Of a stretch of DNA of 64,000 nt, positions 1 through 9,432 are shown one piece after another. Position 1 is the first letter of the stretch, and each line of letters begins with the position of its first letter. The stretch lies in NCBI RefSeq assembly GCF_007830595.1, contig NZ_VLLD01000004.1. One strand, written 5' to 3'. The notes under the pieces are model-generated. The model worked only from the letters and a program-made list of their open reading frames with translations, had not been told where the DNA came from and did no database searches. The DNA is from Treponema_B putidum. Lineage in GTDB: Bacteria; Spirochaetota; Spirochaetia; Treponematales; Treponemataceae. Both the position numbers and the translations under genes were made by a program.

Positions 1-2
1 AT

Positions 3-1514
3 CTGAATGAAGCCCTTTTATTATATAATGGAAAATTAAAGCGTAAATACCCGGATGACTCTATGAGGTATGAACTGATGTCGTCATATAGGCAGAGGTC
101 TCATAGATTTCAAGAATTGCTTACTGAAAATTTAATCAACCTAGCTCAAAAGACTATAATGCAGATTAAACGGGTTATAGTTTTTATTACCGAAAAAACA
201 GCCAATCTTGATACAAATGATGTTTACAAGGTTATTCAAGAATGCGAAAAAGTAGTGTCGGCTATTTCTTCCGATAGATTTGCTTCTATTTCATTTACCG
301 AAAAATATGCACGCTATGCCGATATCATAGGTTTTAAAGAGCTGCCCATGAAAAAATCGGCAGAGCTTATACGGCTATATGTTACAGATACTCTTTCATC
401 GGTAAAGGCTTATAAAGATGAGCAGGATGAAATGTTGTCTCGTCAAAGAAGAGAACGCTCTGCCTACAAACCTCCTAAAACCTTTGACTTTTCTAAGATT
501 GTTTTTACAAAAGAACAAGTAGATGCAATAATTATTTCTCCCGATATTAAAAGGGTTGAAGATCAAGTTATTGCTTACACCTTAAAGTATTGGCCTGTTT
601 ATGCAGACGGCGGATTTGAAAATATAGTTTTATTGTATAGCCGAAAATACAGGACCAATAACTTTAATATTTTTCAGGCTGTAAAAATCGGAAGGTTTAG
701 AAACTGGAAAGATGAAGAAATTTTACAAGCAGTCCTGTTGAATTTGGTAAACGGCTATTACTACAGCATAAGCGGGGATCTTTATCTTCAAAGAGAATGG
801 GCAAGGTTAAAAGTTTCGATAGAGCCTGTAAAAAAGAAAAAAGAGTCTATTGATAAAGCTTCAGGTGAAGAAGCTGTCTTAGAAAAAAAAGTAAAACCGA
901 AAAAAGAAAAAAAGACTCAGGATAAAAAAACCGGAAATGCAAGAATTAAAAAATCAGCAGATTCCAAAAAAGAAACGGTTCTTCAAACAAAGAAAGCTAA
1001 AAACGAGGAATTAAATTTAGAAAACAATTTACAAAATAAAAAATCCTTACCTGAGAAAAAAATAAAAGAACTTAAAAAGGCTGAGGCTGAACAAGTTATC
1101 AGCGAAAATGAGAATCTAAAAGAAGGCCTTGCAGAAATCCCAAAAGAAGAATCTAAGCCGGCGCCTCATTTTGAAAGGCCATTGCTTGAGATGAATCCTT
1201 CAGGCTCAATTGCAGAAATTATTAAGACTATGAGGGGGGACAAATATCAAATTCATAAGGGGCTCTTTTTTGAGGAGATAAGAGCTTCAATACGAAAGGT
1301 ACTCGAAAAATCCGCCATTCACAAAATTTCGATGTTCGATAATAAAGAAAATAAGGCCGAGGATTTTATTTATAATTTTTTTGATCAAAATTATGACAAC
1401 CCCTACCAAAATTGGGGTACTTCAGAACAGAGAGTTCAAGTATTAAAACTAGGCTTCGACATAAAAACCTTGGAGCCGATTATATCAGATTGGATTAAAG
1501 GGCTTAAGTTTTAA
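3..1514 (+). CDS. Hypothetical protein with lysine-rich linker, 5' end outside window
   Basis: The reading frame is open to the left edge and carries plausible coding sequence (LNEALLLYNGKLKRKYPDD) before the first in-window ATG at 63. That ATG has no Shine-Dalgarno sequence, so the true start probably lies upstream. The visible part has a globular N-terminal region of about 250 residues with tyrosine- and arginine-rich helices, then a low-complexity Lys/Glu/Asn linker of about 120 residues with runs such as KKKK and KPKKEKK, then a C-terminal region of about 110 residues rich in aromatic residues. There is no signal peptide or membrane segment in the visible part, so it is probably cytoplasmic. 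I do not recognise a family. It converges on the lipoprotein gene to its right. Confidence 0.7.
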   Translation: MNEALLLYNGKLKRKYPDDSMRYELMSSYRQRSHRFQELLTENLINLAQKTIMQIKRVIVFITEKTANLDTNDVYKVIQECEKVVSAISSDRFASISFTEKYARYADIIGFKELPMKKSAELIRLYVTDTLSSVKAYKDEQDEMLSRQRRERSAYKPPKTFDFSKIVFTKEQVDAIIISPDIKRVEDQVIAYTLKYWPVYADGGFENIVLLYSRKYRTNNFNIFQAVKIGRFRNWKDEEILQAVLLNLVNGYYYSISGDLYLQREWARLKVSIEPVKKKKESIDKASGEEAVLEKKVKPKKEKKTQDKKTGNARIKKSADSKKETVLQTKKAKNEELNLENNLQNKKSLPEKKIKELKKAEAEQVISENENLKEGLAEIPKEESKPAPHFERPLLEMNPSGSIAEIIKTMRGDKYQIHKGLFFEEIRASIRKVLEKSAIHKISMFDNKENKAEDFIYNFFDQNYDNPYQNWGTSEQRVQVLKLGFDIKTLEPIISDWIKGLKF

Positions 1515-1571
1515 AAATCAACTATCGAACATCGTGTAAAACAACAGCTTTTAGGTGATGATATAAGAAGT

Positions 1572-3050
1572 TTACCGCTTCTCAATGTACTGCAAGTTTT
1601 TAATAATATTACACAATTCTTTACCGTTTGAACTAAGGCTTCCGTAGTTGCTAATCAAATTCATAGAATTACTTTCATCCAATAATTCCGGAAAGAATTT
1701 TTTATATTGACCGGCTTCATATAAAAAACCGGGATCAAAATCCGCAGGCTTTGCTTCAGGAGCTCCGCTATAATATCTTACCGTAAAATTTTTAAAAAAT
1801 TTATTTGTTTCATTGCTAAAATAGCGCAGCTCCGTTTTTCTCCATGTTCTAATATCATATAACACAAAATCATTTTGAGCATAGACGGTAACAAGCTGAC
1901 TTTGTTCCGTTATTATACCGTTATATACAACTCCGTTTATTGTCTTTGATACATTCTTCTTTATGGTATTTACAGGTCCATATATTTCTTTAACTTTTCC
2001 ATAGTTATCGGCCGGAATAAGGGCTAAATCGGCATCTCGAATATCTATAAGATTAAAAATGGAATTCATTCCGCCTCTGATAAAATTTATTTCAACAATT
2101 TGAGGCCCTGAATTTGCAGAAGATAATTCATTAGCGATTGACCTTCGTATTCTATCTTCTTCAGTATAAGTATTATTCAAACCGGCAATCACCAATTTAA
2201 TTGAAAGGAGACGGTTTACTTCTGCAAGTTCTTTTGAAGCTATACCCGGAATTATTTTTTCAGCTTTTTGAAAAGAAGATTTTGCATGGCGGAAAGCGGT
2301 ATAATCTTTTAAGCGTAGATTGTAGCTGCCCTCTTCAATATAAAGATAAGCGGCTTTTTCTTTTGTAAGCCGGCTTTTTTCCAAAGAGCCCCTATATCCC
2401 GGAATCCATGAATTTGCAAGCATATAGTATTCTGAGGCTTGAAGAAGATTATCGGGTTTATTTGTATAAGCAAGAGCTTCGGCCGCATTATAAGCCGTCT
2501 CCGCACCCAGCGAATTTATCTCATTATCCAGATGGCGGGAATATTTTTTTGCACGTTTTAAATTCTCCAATGCCTTGGAAATATTTTTAGGATTGTTCCC
2601 CGGCATATTCACAAGATGTAGTGCTTCATCATAAAGAGCTTCCGTAGCCTTCGTATAGGCCGTATCCTTTAGATTGCTGTAATCTTTAGCTTCAAAGACT
2701 GCAAATTCTCTTTTTCCCTGTAGACCTTCCGGGTACATTCTTTGAAGTGTAGAAACGCGGCTATAAAGCAGCATCCAATCGGAAATATTATCTGCAATAT
2801 CGGCATAGTATACATTGTTCCTTTCAGCCTTACTAATCATATCCATAATCGACCTCTCAGCCTGTGAGGCCTCGGTTTTATAGACCCTTATGTAGTCATC
2901 CGATACATTTCCCTCAATAAGGAGATCGGCAGCGGATACAGCCCTTTGAACGGGAGTTGAACCATGAATATACATACTAGCGCAGCCTGTCAATAAAGTG
3001 AGCAGGCCTGATAAAATTAAAAACAAAGAAAATAGTTTAGAAGTTTTCAT
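1572..3050 (-). CDS. Predicted lipoprotein of unknown function
   Basis: The 492-residue product starts with a lipoprotein signal peptide: basic MKTSK, a hydrophobic stretch, and a lipobox LTGC with Cys23 as the predicted acylation site. The mature part is mostly alpha-helical with alanine-rich, TPR-like helices to about residue 280 (for example KALENLKRAKKYSRHLD), then a more mixed alpha/beta domain. I cannot assign a function; periplasmic or surface attachment is inferred from the lipobox. On its strand a TATAAT sequence lies only 6 bases before the ATG and no ribosome-binding site is visible, so either the mRNA is nearly leaderless or the promoter lies elsewhere. It lies downstream of the ABC exporter pair, separated by a terminator. 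Confidence 0.8.
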   Translation of the reverse strand: MKTSKLFSLFLILSGLLTLLTGCASMYIHGSTPVQRAVSAADLLIEGNVSDDYIRVYKTEASQAERSIMDMISKAERNNVYYADIADNISDWMLLYSRVSTLQRMYPEGLQGKREFAVFEAKDYSNLKDTAYTKATEALYDEALHLVNMPGNNPKNISKALENLKRAKKYSRHLDNEINSLGAETAYNAAEALAYTNKPDNLLQASEYYMLANSWIPGYRGSLEKSRLTKEKAAYLYIEEGSYNLRLKDYTAFRHAKSSFQKAEKIIPGIASKELAEVNRLLSIKLVIAGLNNTYTEEDRIRRSIANELSSANSGPQIVEINFIRGGMNSIFNLIDIRDADLALIPADNYGKVKEIYGPVNTIKKNVSKTINGVVYNGIITEQSQLVTVYAQNDFVLYDIRTWRKTELRYFSNETNKFFKNFTVRYYSGAPEAKPADFDPGFLYEAGQYKKFFPELLDESNSMNLISNYGSLSSNGKELCNIIKNLQYIEKR

Positions 3051-3110
3051 ATATACATTATATTAAAAAAAATAGAATTGGTATACTCCTCGCATCCATT
3101 AAAAACTTAG

Positions 3111-3142
3111 CCCCATCGGAAGAGTTCTCCTTCCCGATGGGG
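3111..3142 (-). terminator. Terminator after the CydDC-like operon
   Basis: CCCCATCGG and CCGATGGGG form a 9-bp perfect stem around a 14-base loop. On the minus strand, reading out of the exporter operon that stops at 3154, the hairpin is followed by CTAAGTTTTT. The position just beyond the last stop codon supports a rho-independent terminator. Confidence 0.7.
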
Positions 3143-3153
3143 ATTTTATTGTT

Positions 3154-4812
3154 TTACTTTACCCTTCCCTTTTCGATATAAACAATTTTATCGGCGGCGT
3201 TCACAGTGGATTTGCGGTGGCTTACTATTAAAACGCCCTTGTCTTTTTTTTCTTGGTATATCGAATTTAAAATGACGGCTTCGTTTAAGCTGTCCAAGTT
3301 TCCGGTAGGCTCATCAAGTAAAAGAAGCGGGGCATTGTGCAAAAAGGCACGGGCAAGGCCGAGCCGCTGCTTTTCGCCGCTTGAAAGGTTGCCTCCGAGC
3401 TCTGCCATCTTTGTATCATAACCTTCAGGAAGGCTCATAATAAAATCGTGGATTGAGGCTTTTTTTGCAGCTTCGATAACCTCCTCCTTTGACGCATTTC
3501 TGTTTGCAAGGAGGATGTTTTCATAAACGGATTTTTTAAAAATATAGGTCTCTTGGGTAATGTAAGAAACGGCCTCCCGTAAACTTGCCGTGTTTATCTT
3601 TTTAATATCGATGCCGTTCATCTTTACCTCTCCCGACAGGGGATCGAAAAAGCGCATGATTAGGCGGAGCAAGGTGCTTTTACCGCTTCCGCTCTTGCCG
3701 CAAAGGCCGACTATCTCATCTTTTTTAATGGAGACGCTTACATCTTTTAAGACTTCCATATCGTCATATCTAAAGTTGATATTACAGGCTTCGGCTTTTT
3801 CAAAATTTATGTTTTTACCGTCTGTAACTTCACCTAATTCCGAGTTTTCTTCAAGCAGGGAAAAAACCCTCTCTGCGGAAGCAAAGGTTTGCTGCAAGTT
3901 TACTGCAAGACCCGAAACCGCAATTATCGGGCCGTAGCCTGAAATAAGCATCAAGTTGGAAATTAAAAAAGCGGCAAAGTCAATTTTTCCGTTTAGCAAG
4001 AGGAAAGCGGAAATGCCCAGCATTAAAAAATTGCAAAGAGTAAGGGCTGCTTCAGTAAGAGCAAAGGTTTTACCCTCAAAGTTTTTTAAGAGCTTAAAGG
4101 TTCCGCTTATGGCCTCGCCTCTTTTTTCTATATTTTCTTTTCTTTCTTTTATCTTGTCAAAAAAGATAATTTCTTTTATACCGAGAAGGGAATCCAAAAA
4201 GAAGGAATTAAGGGAGCTCATTTTTTTACGGTATTCTACACCTGCCCCGTCATCCATTTTAGCAAAAAGGAGAGGAAGGAAGAGACCGATGACTATATAG
4301 ATAAGGGCAACCGTCAGGCTCAAAACAATGTGTATTTTAGCAAAGATAATTAATGCAAAAACAAAGTAGAGAACGGCAGAAGTTGCAGGGGCTATTGTGT
4401 GCGCATAAAAAACTTCGAGCAATTCTATGTCGGCGGTGATAATAGACAAAAGGCTGCCTGAATCCTTTTTTTGTAATTTAACAAAGGCGAGCCTTCTCAT
4501 AGCTCCAAAAATTTTATCGCGTATCAAAGCCAAGAGGGTGAAGGCTATGTAATGCCCAGAAAGCTGTTCCCCATATCTAAAGATGCCCCTGCTTAGGGCA
4601 CAGACGATGAGTCCTATTATTACAAAATTTAAGGAAACCGAAGCATTAAAAACCTTTAGGCCTAAAAGAGAGACTATGCCTGCTCCGCCCAAAACAGGGA
4701 TAGCCGCTGCAATGATAAACCCTGCAACTCTTAAGATGACCGTTATAGCCATAACGCCGGTAAGGGGTCTTACAAATACTATCAATTTTTTTATAAGTAC
4801 GCTTTTTTTCAT
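3154..4812 (-). CDS. ABC exporter, fused permease-ATPase (CydC-like)
   Basis: The 552-residue protein has an N-terminal type-IV ABC exporter membrane domain (about residues 15-300, six hydrophobic segments) and a C-terminal ATPase with Walker A GKSGSGKST, signature LSSGEKQRLGLARA and Walker B LLLLDEPTGNLD. The signature is LSSGE instead of the usual LSGGQ. Its start overlaps the stop of the next upstream gene by 4 bases (ATGA), so the two are co-translated and probably form a heterodimer. The best family match from memory is CydC of the CydDC thiol exporter, which exports cysteine or glutathione in bacteria with cytochrome bd. No cytochrome bd genes are nearby, so the substrate is open; multidrug or peptide export is possible. 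Confidence 0.8.
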   Translation of the reverse strand: MKKSVLIKKLIVFVRPLTGVMAITVILRVAGFIIAAAIPVLGGAGIVSLLGLKVFNASVSLNFVIIGLIVCALSRGIFRYGEQLSGHYIAFTLLALIRDKIFGAMRRLAFVKLQKKDSGSLLSIITADIELLEVFYAHTIAPATSAVLYFVFALIIFAKIHIVLSLTVALIYIVIGLFLPLLFAKMDDGAGVEYRKKMSSLNSFFLDSLLGIKEIIFFDKIKERKENIEKRGEAISGTFKLLKNFEGKTFALTEAALTLCNFLMLGISAFLLLNGKIDFAAFLISNLMLISGYGPIIAVSGLAVNLQQTFASAERVFSLLEENSELGEVTDGKNINFEKAEACNINFRYDDMEVLKDVSVSIKKDEIVGLCGKSGSGKSTLLRLIMRFFDPLSGEVKMNGIDIKKINTASLREAVSYITQETYIFKKSVYENILLANRNASKEEVIEAAKKASIHDFIMSLPEGYDTKMAELGGNLSSGEKQRLGLARAFLHNAPLLLLDEPTGNLDSLNEAVILNSIYQEKKDKGVLIVSHRKSTVNAADKIVYIEKGRVK

Positions 4813-6593
4813 TTTACACCCATCCGTATTTTTTCAAGTTCTTGCTGCTGCAAATACATTCTTGCATAGATTCCGTTTTTTTCAAGGAGGCTTGAATGAT
4901 GACCTTCCTCTTTTATCTCACCCTTTTCAAATACGTAGATGTGATCCGCATTTTCAATGTTTGCAAGCCTGTGCGAAATAAAGATAATTATTTTGGTTTT
5001 ACTTAATTTATAAAGAGTGCTTAAAATAAGATCTTCGCTTTCGACATCGATATTGCTTACAGCCTCATCAAAGATATAAATGTCAGCATCATGGAGGAGT
5101 GCCCGTGCAAGGGCAAAACGCTGAACCTGTCCACCCGATAAATTCTTTCCTCCGGATTCAATATAAAAATCCAAACCTGAATTACCGTCTTTTAAAGATT
5201 TTTTGTTTAAGATAAACTCGTCTAAGAGTACCTTTTTTAATACGCTCATCAATTCTTCATCGCTTGCAGAAGGCTTTGCTATTAAAAGGTTTTCTCTAAC
5301 CGACGCTCCGAACAAAAAGCTTTCGGTAGAAACAAGGTTCATATACTTAGCTCTAAATTCGTCGGGAAGTTTTCTTGCTTCTATTCCCGATAGGAGAATT
5401 TCGCCCGAATAGTTTTTTTGTAAGCCCATCAGTAAGGCAGCCGCAGTGGATTTACCCGACCCGCTTTCTCCTGCGATGCCGTAAAAACCAGGCTTTAAAA
5501 ATTCAAGAGAGATATTTTTTAGGGCATATTTTGACTCGTTATAATTAAAGTTTAAATTTTTTACTTCGAGCACGGGCTGAGCCCTTTTAATTTTTTTTGC
5601 TGTTTCTTCAAGTTCTGCTTCGCTTAAAATTGGAGAGGTATCGCTTTTTACGTCAATCAATTCAAATAGGCGGTTTGCGGCGGTTATGCCGTTCATCGCT
5701 ATATGGAAAAAAGAACCGAGAGCCCGCAGGGGTAAAAAGAATTCCGCACAGAGCAAAATAAAAAGCAGGGCTCCTTCTATCGAAAGATTTCCTGCCCTTA
5801 ACTGATAAAGGCTTACAATGGTACCGAGGGCTGTCCCGCCGTAGGCAACGGTATCCATCACAAAGATGGAATTAAGCTGCATGGTCAAAACCCTCATAGT
5901 TACCCGTCTAAAATTTTCCGCTTCGGCATTTAGTTCCCTGTGCTGAGCTTCATCATCGGAATAAGCCTTCAATGTAATAAGGCCGCGGAGCTTATCCAAA
6001 AATGAATCTCCAAGTCCCGTATAAACGTCAAGATATTTTTTTAAAATACGCTTTGCGATTTTTTGAATAGCTGCAATAGACAGGGGAATTAGAGGCACAC
6101 AGATAAAAAGCACAAGGGCGGCAAAAAAGTTTATCGGTGCAAGAATTATAAAAAGGGTTACCGGAGCTGCCATACTGAAAAAAAACTGAGGCAGATAGGC
6201 TCCGAAATAAGAATCGAGCTGTTCGATTCCGTCAGTACCTATTTGAGTAACCTCGGCCATGCTTATATATTGAGAATAATTAAGCTTTAACGAAATAAAT
6301 TTATCGTAGAGCATTGAGCGCAATGTTCTTTTAACCTCGGTTCCTGCCCTATACGAAAAGTAAGAGCGTTTACGTACGGCAATGACCCTTATTATCAGAG
6401 CCGCCGAAGCTGCGGCTAATAATACAAAAAGAGTTTCCTTAGTAAGCGAAGAATTATATAGGCCGAAAATAAAGCGTACGGTTACAAAAGTAATAGCCGT
6501 ATTGCACAATAAAGAAATCCATGAAGAAAGGGCCGAAAGTAATATCCATTTTTTACTTTTCGGCACCGACCTTGTCAGGCGTTTATGAATCAT
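4809..6593 (-). CDS. ABC exporter, fused permease-ATPase (CydD-like)
   Basis: The 594-residue half-transporter has an N-terminal membrane domain (about residues 15-310) and an ATPase domain with Walker A GESGSGKST, canonical signature LSGGQVQRFALARA and Walker B IYIFDEAVSNID. It is the first gene of a two-gene operon with the CydC-like partner, which it overlaps by 4 bases. A Shine-Dalgarno AGAGG lies 6 bases before the ATG. One partner has a canonical and the other a non-canonical signature loop, as often seen in heterodimeric exporters. CydD-like is a family-level call; the transported substrate is not shown by the sequence. Confidence 0.8.
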   Translation of the reverse strand: MIHKRLTRSVPKSKKWILLSALSSWISLLCNTAITFVTVRFIFGLYNSSLTKETLFVLLAAASAALIIRVIAVRKRSYFSYRAGTEVKRTLRSMLYDKFISLKLNYSQYISMAEVTQIGTDGIEQLDSYFGAYLPQFFFSMAAPVTLFIILAPINFFAALVLFICVPLIPLSIAAIQKIAKRILKKYLDVYTGLGDSFLDKLRGLITLKAYSDDEAQHRELNAEAENFRRVTMRVLTMQLNSIFVMDTVAYGGTALGTIVSLYQLRAGNLSIEGALLFILLCAEFFLPLRALGSFFHIAMNGITAANRLFELIDVKSDTSPILSEAELEETAKKIKRAQPVLEVKNLNFNYNESKYALKNISLEFLKPGFYGIAGESGSGKSTAAALLMGLQKNYSGEILLSGIEARKLPDEFRAKYMNLVSTESFLFGASVRENLLIAKPSASDEELMSVLKKVLLDEFILNKKSLKDGNSGLDFYIESGGKNLSGGQVQRFALARALLHDADIYIFDEAVSNIDVESEDLILSTLYKLSKTKIIIFISHRLANIENADHIYVFEKGEIKEEGHHSSLLEKNGIYARMYLQQQELEKIRMGVK

Positions 6594-6750
6594 AACTAAC
6601 CTCTAAGTTGTATTCTACAGTAAACAAATAAAAATAGCAATGGGCTAACTTTTAAGCTGTTGTAATCAGAAATTACAAAATATTTTTTTAAATTTTACTC
6701 ATAAATTTTATTTTTTCATATAAATAGAATAGGAGGCATTAAATAAACAC

Positions 6751-7599
6751 ATGAAAAATGATGCAAATTTCAAAATAACCCTACGAAATGACTATGCTTT
6801 TAAGCGTATTTTTGGAACTGAGGAAAACACAGACATCCTACAAGATTTGCTTGACTGTATACTCGACATTCTACCTGAAAATATCGCAGGATTAGAACTT
6901 TTGGATAAGGAATTTCATAAAGAAATTTTGACCGAAAAACTAGGTATCTTGGATATAAAGTTAAGGCTAAAAGACGGAACAATTATCAATATTGAAATAC
7001 AGAATAGGTGGAGAGGAGATTTTCCGGAAAGAAGTGTATATTATTGGTCAAAAATGTATAACGAAAGCATAAAACAAGGTCAAGACTATACAAATCTTTC
7101 GAAATGTATTACAATAAATTTGATAGGAAAAGGCTTTAATAAAAATAAGCGTTTTCACAATAAATATTTTGTTATGGAAAAAGATACAAAAGAGCCTTTA
7201 TTTTCAAAACTTGAGATTCATATTATAAACCTTGAAACAGCAAAGCTTTTAGAAGAATCAAATTATACGGACAGTAAAACAAAACGTCTATTAAGCTGGC
7301 TGAAATTTATTGAAACAGACGATAGGGAGGTAAGAAAGATGTTGGCACAAAATTCCGAAATGATGAGAAAAGCAAATGCGGCTATTGAAATAATGAAAAT
7401 GAGTCCTCGGGACAAATGGCTCTACGAATCCCGCATGAAATATGAACACGATATGGCATCAGAAAAACACGAAGGATATACAGAAGGCGCATACCAAACA
7501 AAACTCGAAATGGCAAAGAACTTACTTGATCTAGGTGTGGCACGCGAAGTCATTATTCAAGCAACAGGCTTAAAACAAGATGAACTAAACAATCTTTAA
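6751..7599 (+). CDS. Rpn/PDDEXK_2 family nuclease
   Basis: The 282-residue protein opens with FKITLRNDYAFKRIFG, the typical start of the Rpn (recombination-promoting nuclease) / PD-(D/E)XK transposase-like family. It carries the nuclease core LDIKLRLKDGTIINIEIQ at about residues 68-85, with the Asp and the E-x-Q of the active site visible. The length is normal for the family. The C-terminal tail ends with a short helical region (LDLGVAREVIIQATGL) common in these proteins. Family members promote RecA-independent recombination and occur in many paralogous copies in treponemes; their role here is unknown. The AGGAGG sequence sits 14 bases before the ATG, longer than usual, but no better in-frame start is present. 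Confidence 0.85.
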   Translation: MKNDANFKITLRNDYAFKRIFGTEENTDILQDLLDCILDILPENIAGLELLDKEFHKEILTEKLGILDIKLRLKDGTIINIEIQNRWRGDFPERSVYYWSKMYNESIKQGQDYTNLSKCITINLIGKGFNKNKRFHNKYFVMEKDTKEPLFSKLEIHIINLETAKLLEESNYTDSKTKRLLSWLKFIETDDREVRKMLAQNSEMMRKANAAIEIMKMSPRDKWLYESRMKYEHDMASEKHEGYTEGAYQTKLEMAKNLLDLGVAREVIIQATGLKQDELNNL

Positions 7600-7649
7600 T
7601 ACAAGTCCATCTTGCAATCTTTAAAAAAAAGAAGTAAAATATCATCTCT

Positions 7650-8333
7650 ATGGTAAAAATAAATTCTCTCAAGTTTAAATATCCGAATTCAAAAAAAGAA
7701 GTTTTAAAAAATATAAATTTGGAAGTAAAACAAGGAGACTATATTTCGATTGTGGGAGAAAACGGCTGCGGAAAAAGCACCCTTTTAAAGCTGATTTTAA
7801 AACTGTTAAAAATACAAAAAGGTGAAATTATTATCAATGCAAAAAGGATCGGCTATCTTCCGCAAAAAAAAGAAAATCTAAACGATTTTCCGATTACGCT
7901 TTTTGAACTTTTAAATTCCTATAGAAAAATATTAAAGATACGCGAAAGCGATTGTGCCCTAAAAGCCTTGGAAAGGGTGAATTTAATCGAATACAAAAAC
8001 AGCCTTGCCGGAGAGCTTTCGGGAGGTCAGCTTCAAAAACTCTACATAGCCCGTGCCCTTATCGGGGATCCCGACCTTTTAATTTTAGATGAACCTTCTA
8101 CCGGAATAGATGTTCAGGGACAAAAAGAAATTTATTCTTTTGTAAAAGTTTTAAACACTAAAAAGGGGCTGACCGTCATTTCGGTTGACCATAATCTGGA
8201 TGCGGCTATTTTTAATTCTACCAAAATATTTCATATAAAAAACGGAGAAGGCCATTTGTGTAATCCTAAACAATATACTTCGGAATTTTTTAATCCGAGC
8301 TTTGTTCAATTTAAACCAAGAGGGGAAAAATAA
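7650..8333 (+). CDS. Metal ABC transporter ATP-binding protein (ZnuC/TroB-like)
   Basis: The 227-residue ATPase has Walker A GENGCGKST (about residues 34-42), signature LSGGQLQKLYIARA and Walker B LLILDEPSTGID, followed by the switch histidine in SVDHNLD. It is a small, single-domain importer ATPase. The next gene begins 1 base after its stop and encodes an ABC-3 family permease, which places the pair in the zinc/manganese uptake class. In this family the ATPase energises the import of a divalent metal. No metal-binding lipoprotein is adjacent, so a binding protein encoded elsewhere must serve it. Confidence 0.85.
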   Translation: MVKINSLKFKYPNSKKEVLKNINLEVKQGDYISIVGENGCGKSTLLKLILKLLKIQKGEIIINAKRIGYLPQKKENLNDFPITLFELLNSYRKILKIRESDCALKALERVNLIEYKNSLAGELSGGQLQKLYIARALIGDPDLLILDEPSTGIDVQGQKEIYSFVKVLNTKKGLTVISVDHNLDAAIFNSTKIFHIKNGEGHLCNPKQYTSEFFNPSFVQFKPRGEK

Positions 8334-8334
8334 G

Positions 8335-9153
8335 ATGCTTCAATACGGTTTTATGCAAAACGCCTTTATCGTTTCTTTTTTTATAGGAATCCTTTGCCCT
8401 TCAATCGGCTTATTTTTAGTACTCAGAAGATACTCCCTCATAGGGGACACACTTTCCCACAGTTCTCTTGCAGGCGTTACCCTCGCCCTCGCTTCAGGAA
8501 TAAACCCGATACTTGGGGCCTTTATTTTTACGACTGCGGCAGGAGCTCTGATAGAAGCCCTGAGGAATGCTTTTAAAGAATACCAAGATTTAATCCTTTC
8601 GATAGTTTTATCATTGAGCGTCGGAATAGCCATTACCCTCATAAGCTCAGGAACCGTTAGAGCAAATGCCGAAACCTATTTATTCGGAAGCGTCTTAACC
8701 GTTTCTTATTCGGATTTGATTACAGTGATTGCTTTAAGTATTCTGTCATTGCTTACTTTGGGGCTAATGTATCACAAGATGGTGTACATAGCCCTCGATG
8801 AAGATATTGCAAAAATAATAGGAGTTAAGACAAGACTTATCAATTACTTATTTTCAGGTCTAACTGCGGCAACGATAGCCGTTTCATTAAAAATAGTGGG
8901 AATGTTGGTTTTAAGCTCGATGATAGCCCTCCCCGTCGCAACAGCCCTTCAATTAAAAATGAGCTTTAAAAAGACATTGATTTTTTCTATTTTGATAAGC
9001 GTTGCAGACATAATGCTCGGTCTGGTCTTGTCCTATCACCTAAATGTCGCTCCCGGCGGCTTTACAGCCCTAGTGTCGGTCATCGTTTTAATATTGACAA
9101 TAGGAATAAATTTTTTTTTAAAGCATACTAAACGGAATAAGATGTCTACATAA
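8335..9153 (+). CDS. Metal ABC transporter permease (ZnuB/TroC-like)
   Basis: The start is the ATG at 8335, one base after the stop of the ATPase gene, preceded by AGAGGGG; the longer in-frame extension starts at a TTG inside the ATPase gene and is unlikely. The 272-residue product is an ABC-3 family permease with eight or nine hydrophobic segments and the family landmark GDTLSHSSLAGV near the N terminus. It imports a divalent cation, probably zinc or manganese, together with the preceding ATPase. The order ATPase-permease without the usual binding-protein gene is notable. Substrate preference cannot be read from the sequence. Confidence 0.85.
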   Translation: MLQYGFMQNAFIVSFFIGILCPSIGLFLVLRRYSLIGDTLSHSSLAGVTLALASGINPILGAFIFTTAAGALIEALRNAFKEYQDLILSIVLSLSVGIAITLISSGTVRANAETYLFGSVLTVSYSDLITVIALSILSLLTLGLMYHKMVYIALDEDIAKIIGVKTRLINYLFSGLTAATIAVSLKIVGMLVLSSMIALPVATALQLKMSFKKTLIFSILISVADIMLGLVLSYHLNVAPGGFTALVSVIVLILTIGINFFLKHTKRNKMST

Positions 9154-9188
9154 CAAAGGTAGAAAATAAACCACAAGCAAACAAGAAG

Positions 9189-9217
9189 TTGCGGAAAAAG
9201 GTAATTTAGTATATAAT
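9189..9217 (+). promoter_or_regulatory. Sigma70-type promoter of the MazE/MazF-like locus
   Basis: TTGCGG, a 17-base spacer and TATAAT precede the small antitoxin gene. A strong ribosome-binding site GGAGG follows at 9227-9231, 6 bases before the ATG at 9238. Confidence 0.6.
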
Positions 9218-9237
9218 GTTAATTATGGAGGTGAATT

Positions 9238-9432
9238 ATGTCTGATGCACTTACACAAGTTGAAAATCAAGTTCTTTCTTTTTCCTTAGCAGAACAGATT
9301 CGTCTTCTTACCTTTATTGCAAATAATGTAAATAAACAAACTTTTATGTTGGCAGAAGGAGAAGCCTTAAAGAAAATTAGAGAATCAAGTCTGGAAACCG
9401 TTTGGGAGAGTATAAAAAATGACTCGTGGTGA
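9238..9432 (+). CDS. Small antitoxin-like protein upstream of mazF remnant
   Basis: The 64-residue acidic, helical protein (SLAEQIRLLTFIANNV, SSLETVWESIKND) has a good promoter and an ideal ribosome-binding site. Its last bases overlap the start of a MazF-type reading frame by 14 bases, the usual architecture of type II toxin-antitoxin pairs. I do not recognise a DNA-binding fold of the MazE AbrB type; it resembles short DUF2281-like antitoxins. The antitoxin reading frame is intact although the toxin is truncated, so it now lacks a full partner. Confidence 0.6.
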   Translation: MSDALTQVENQVLSFSLAEQIRLLTFIANNVNKQTFMLAEGEALKKIRESSLETVWESIKNDSW

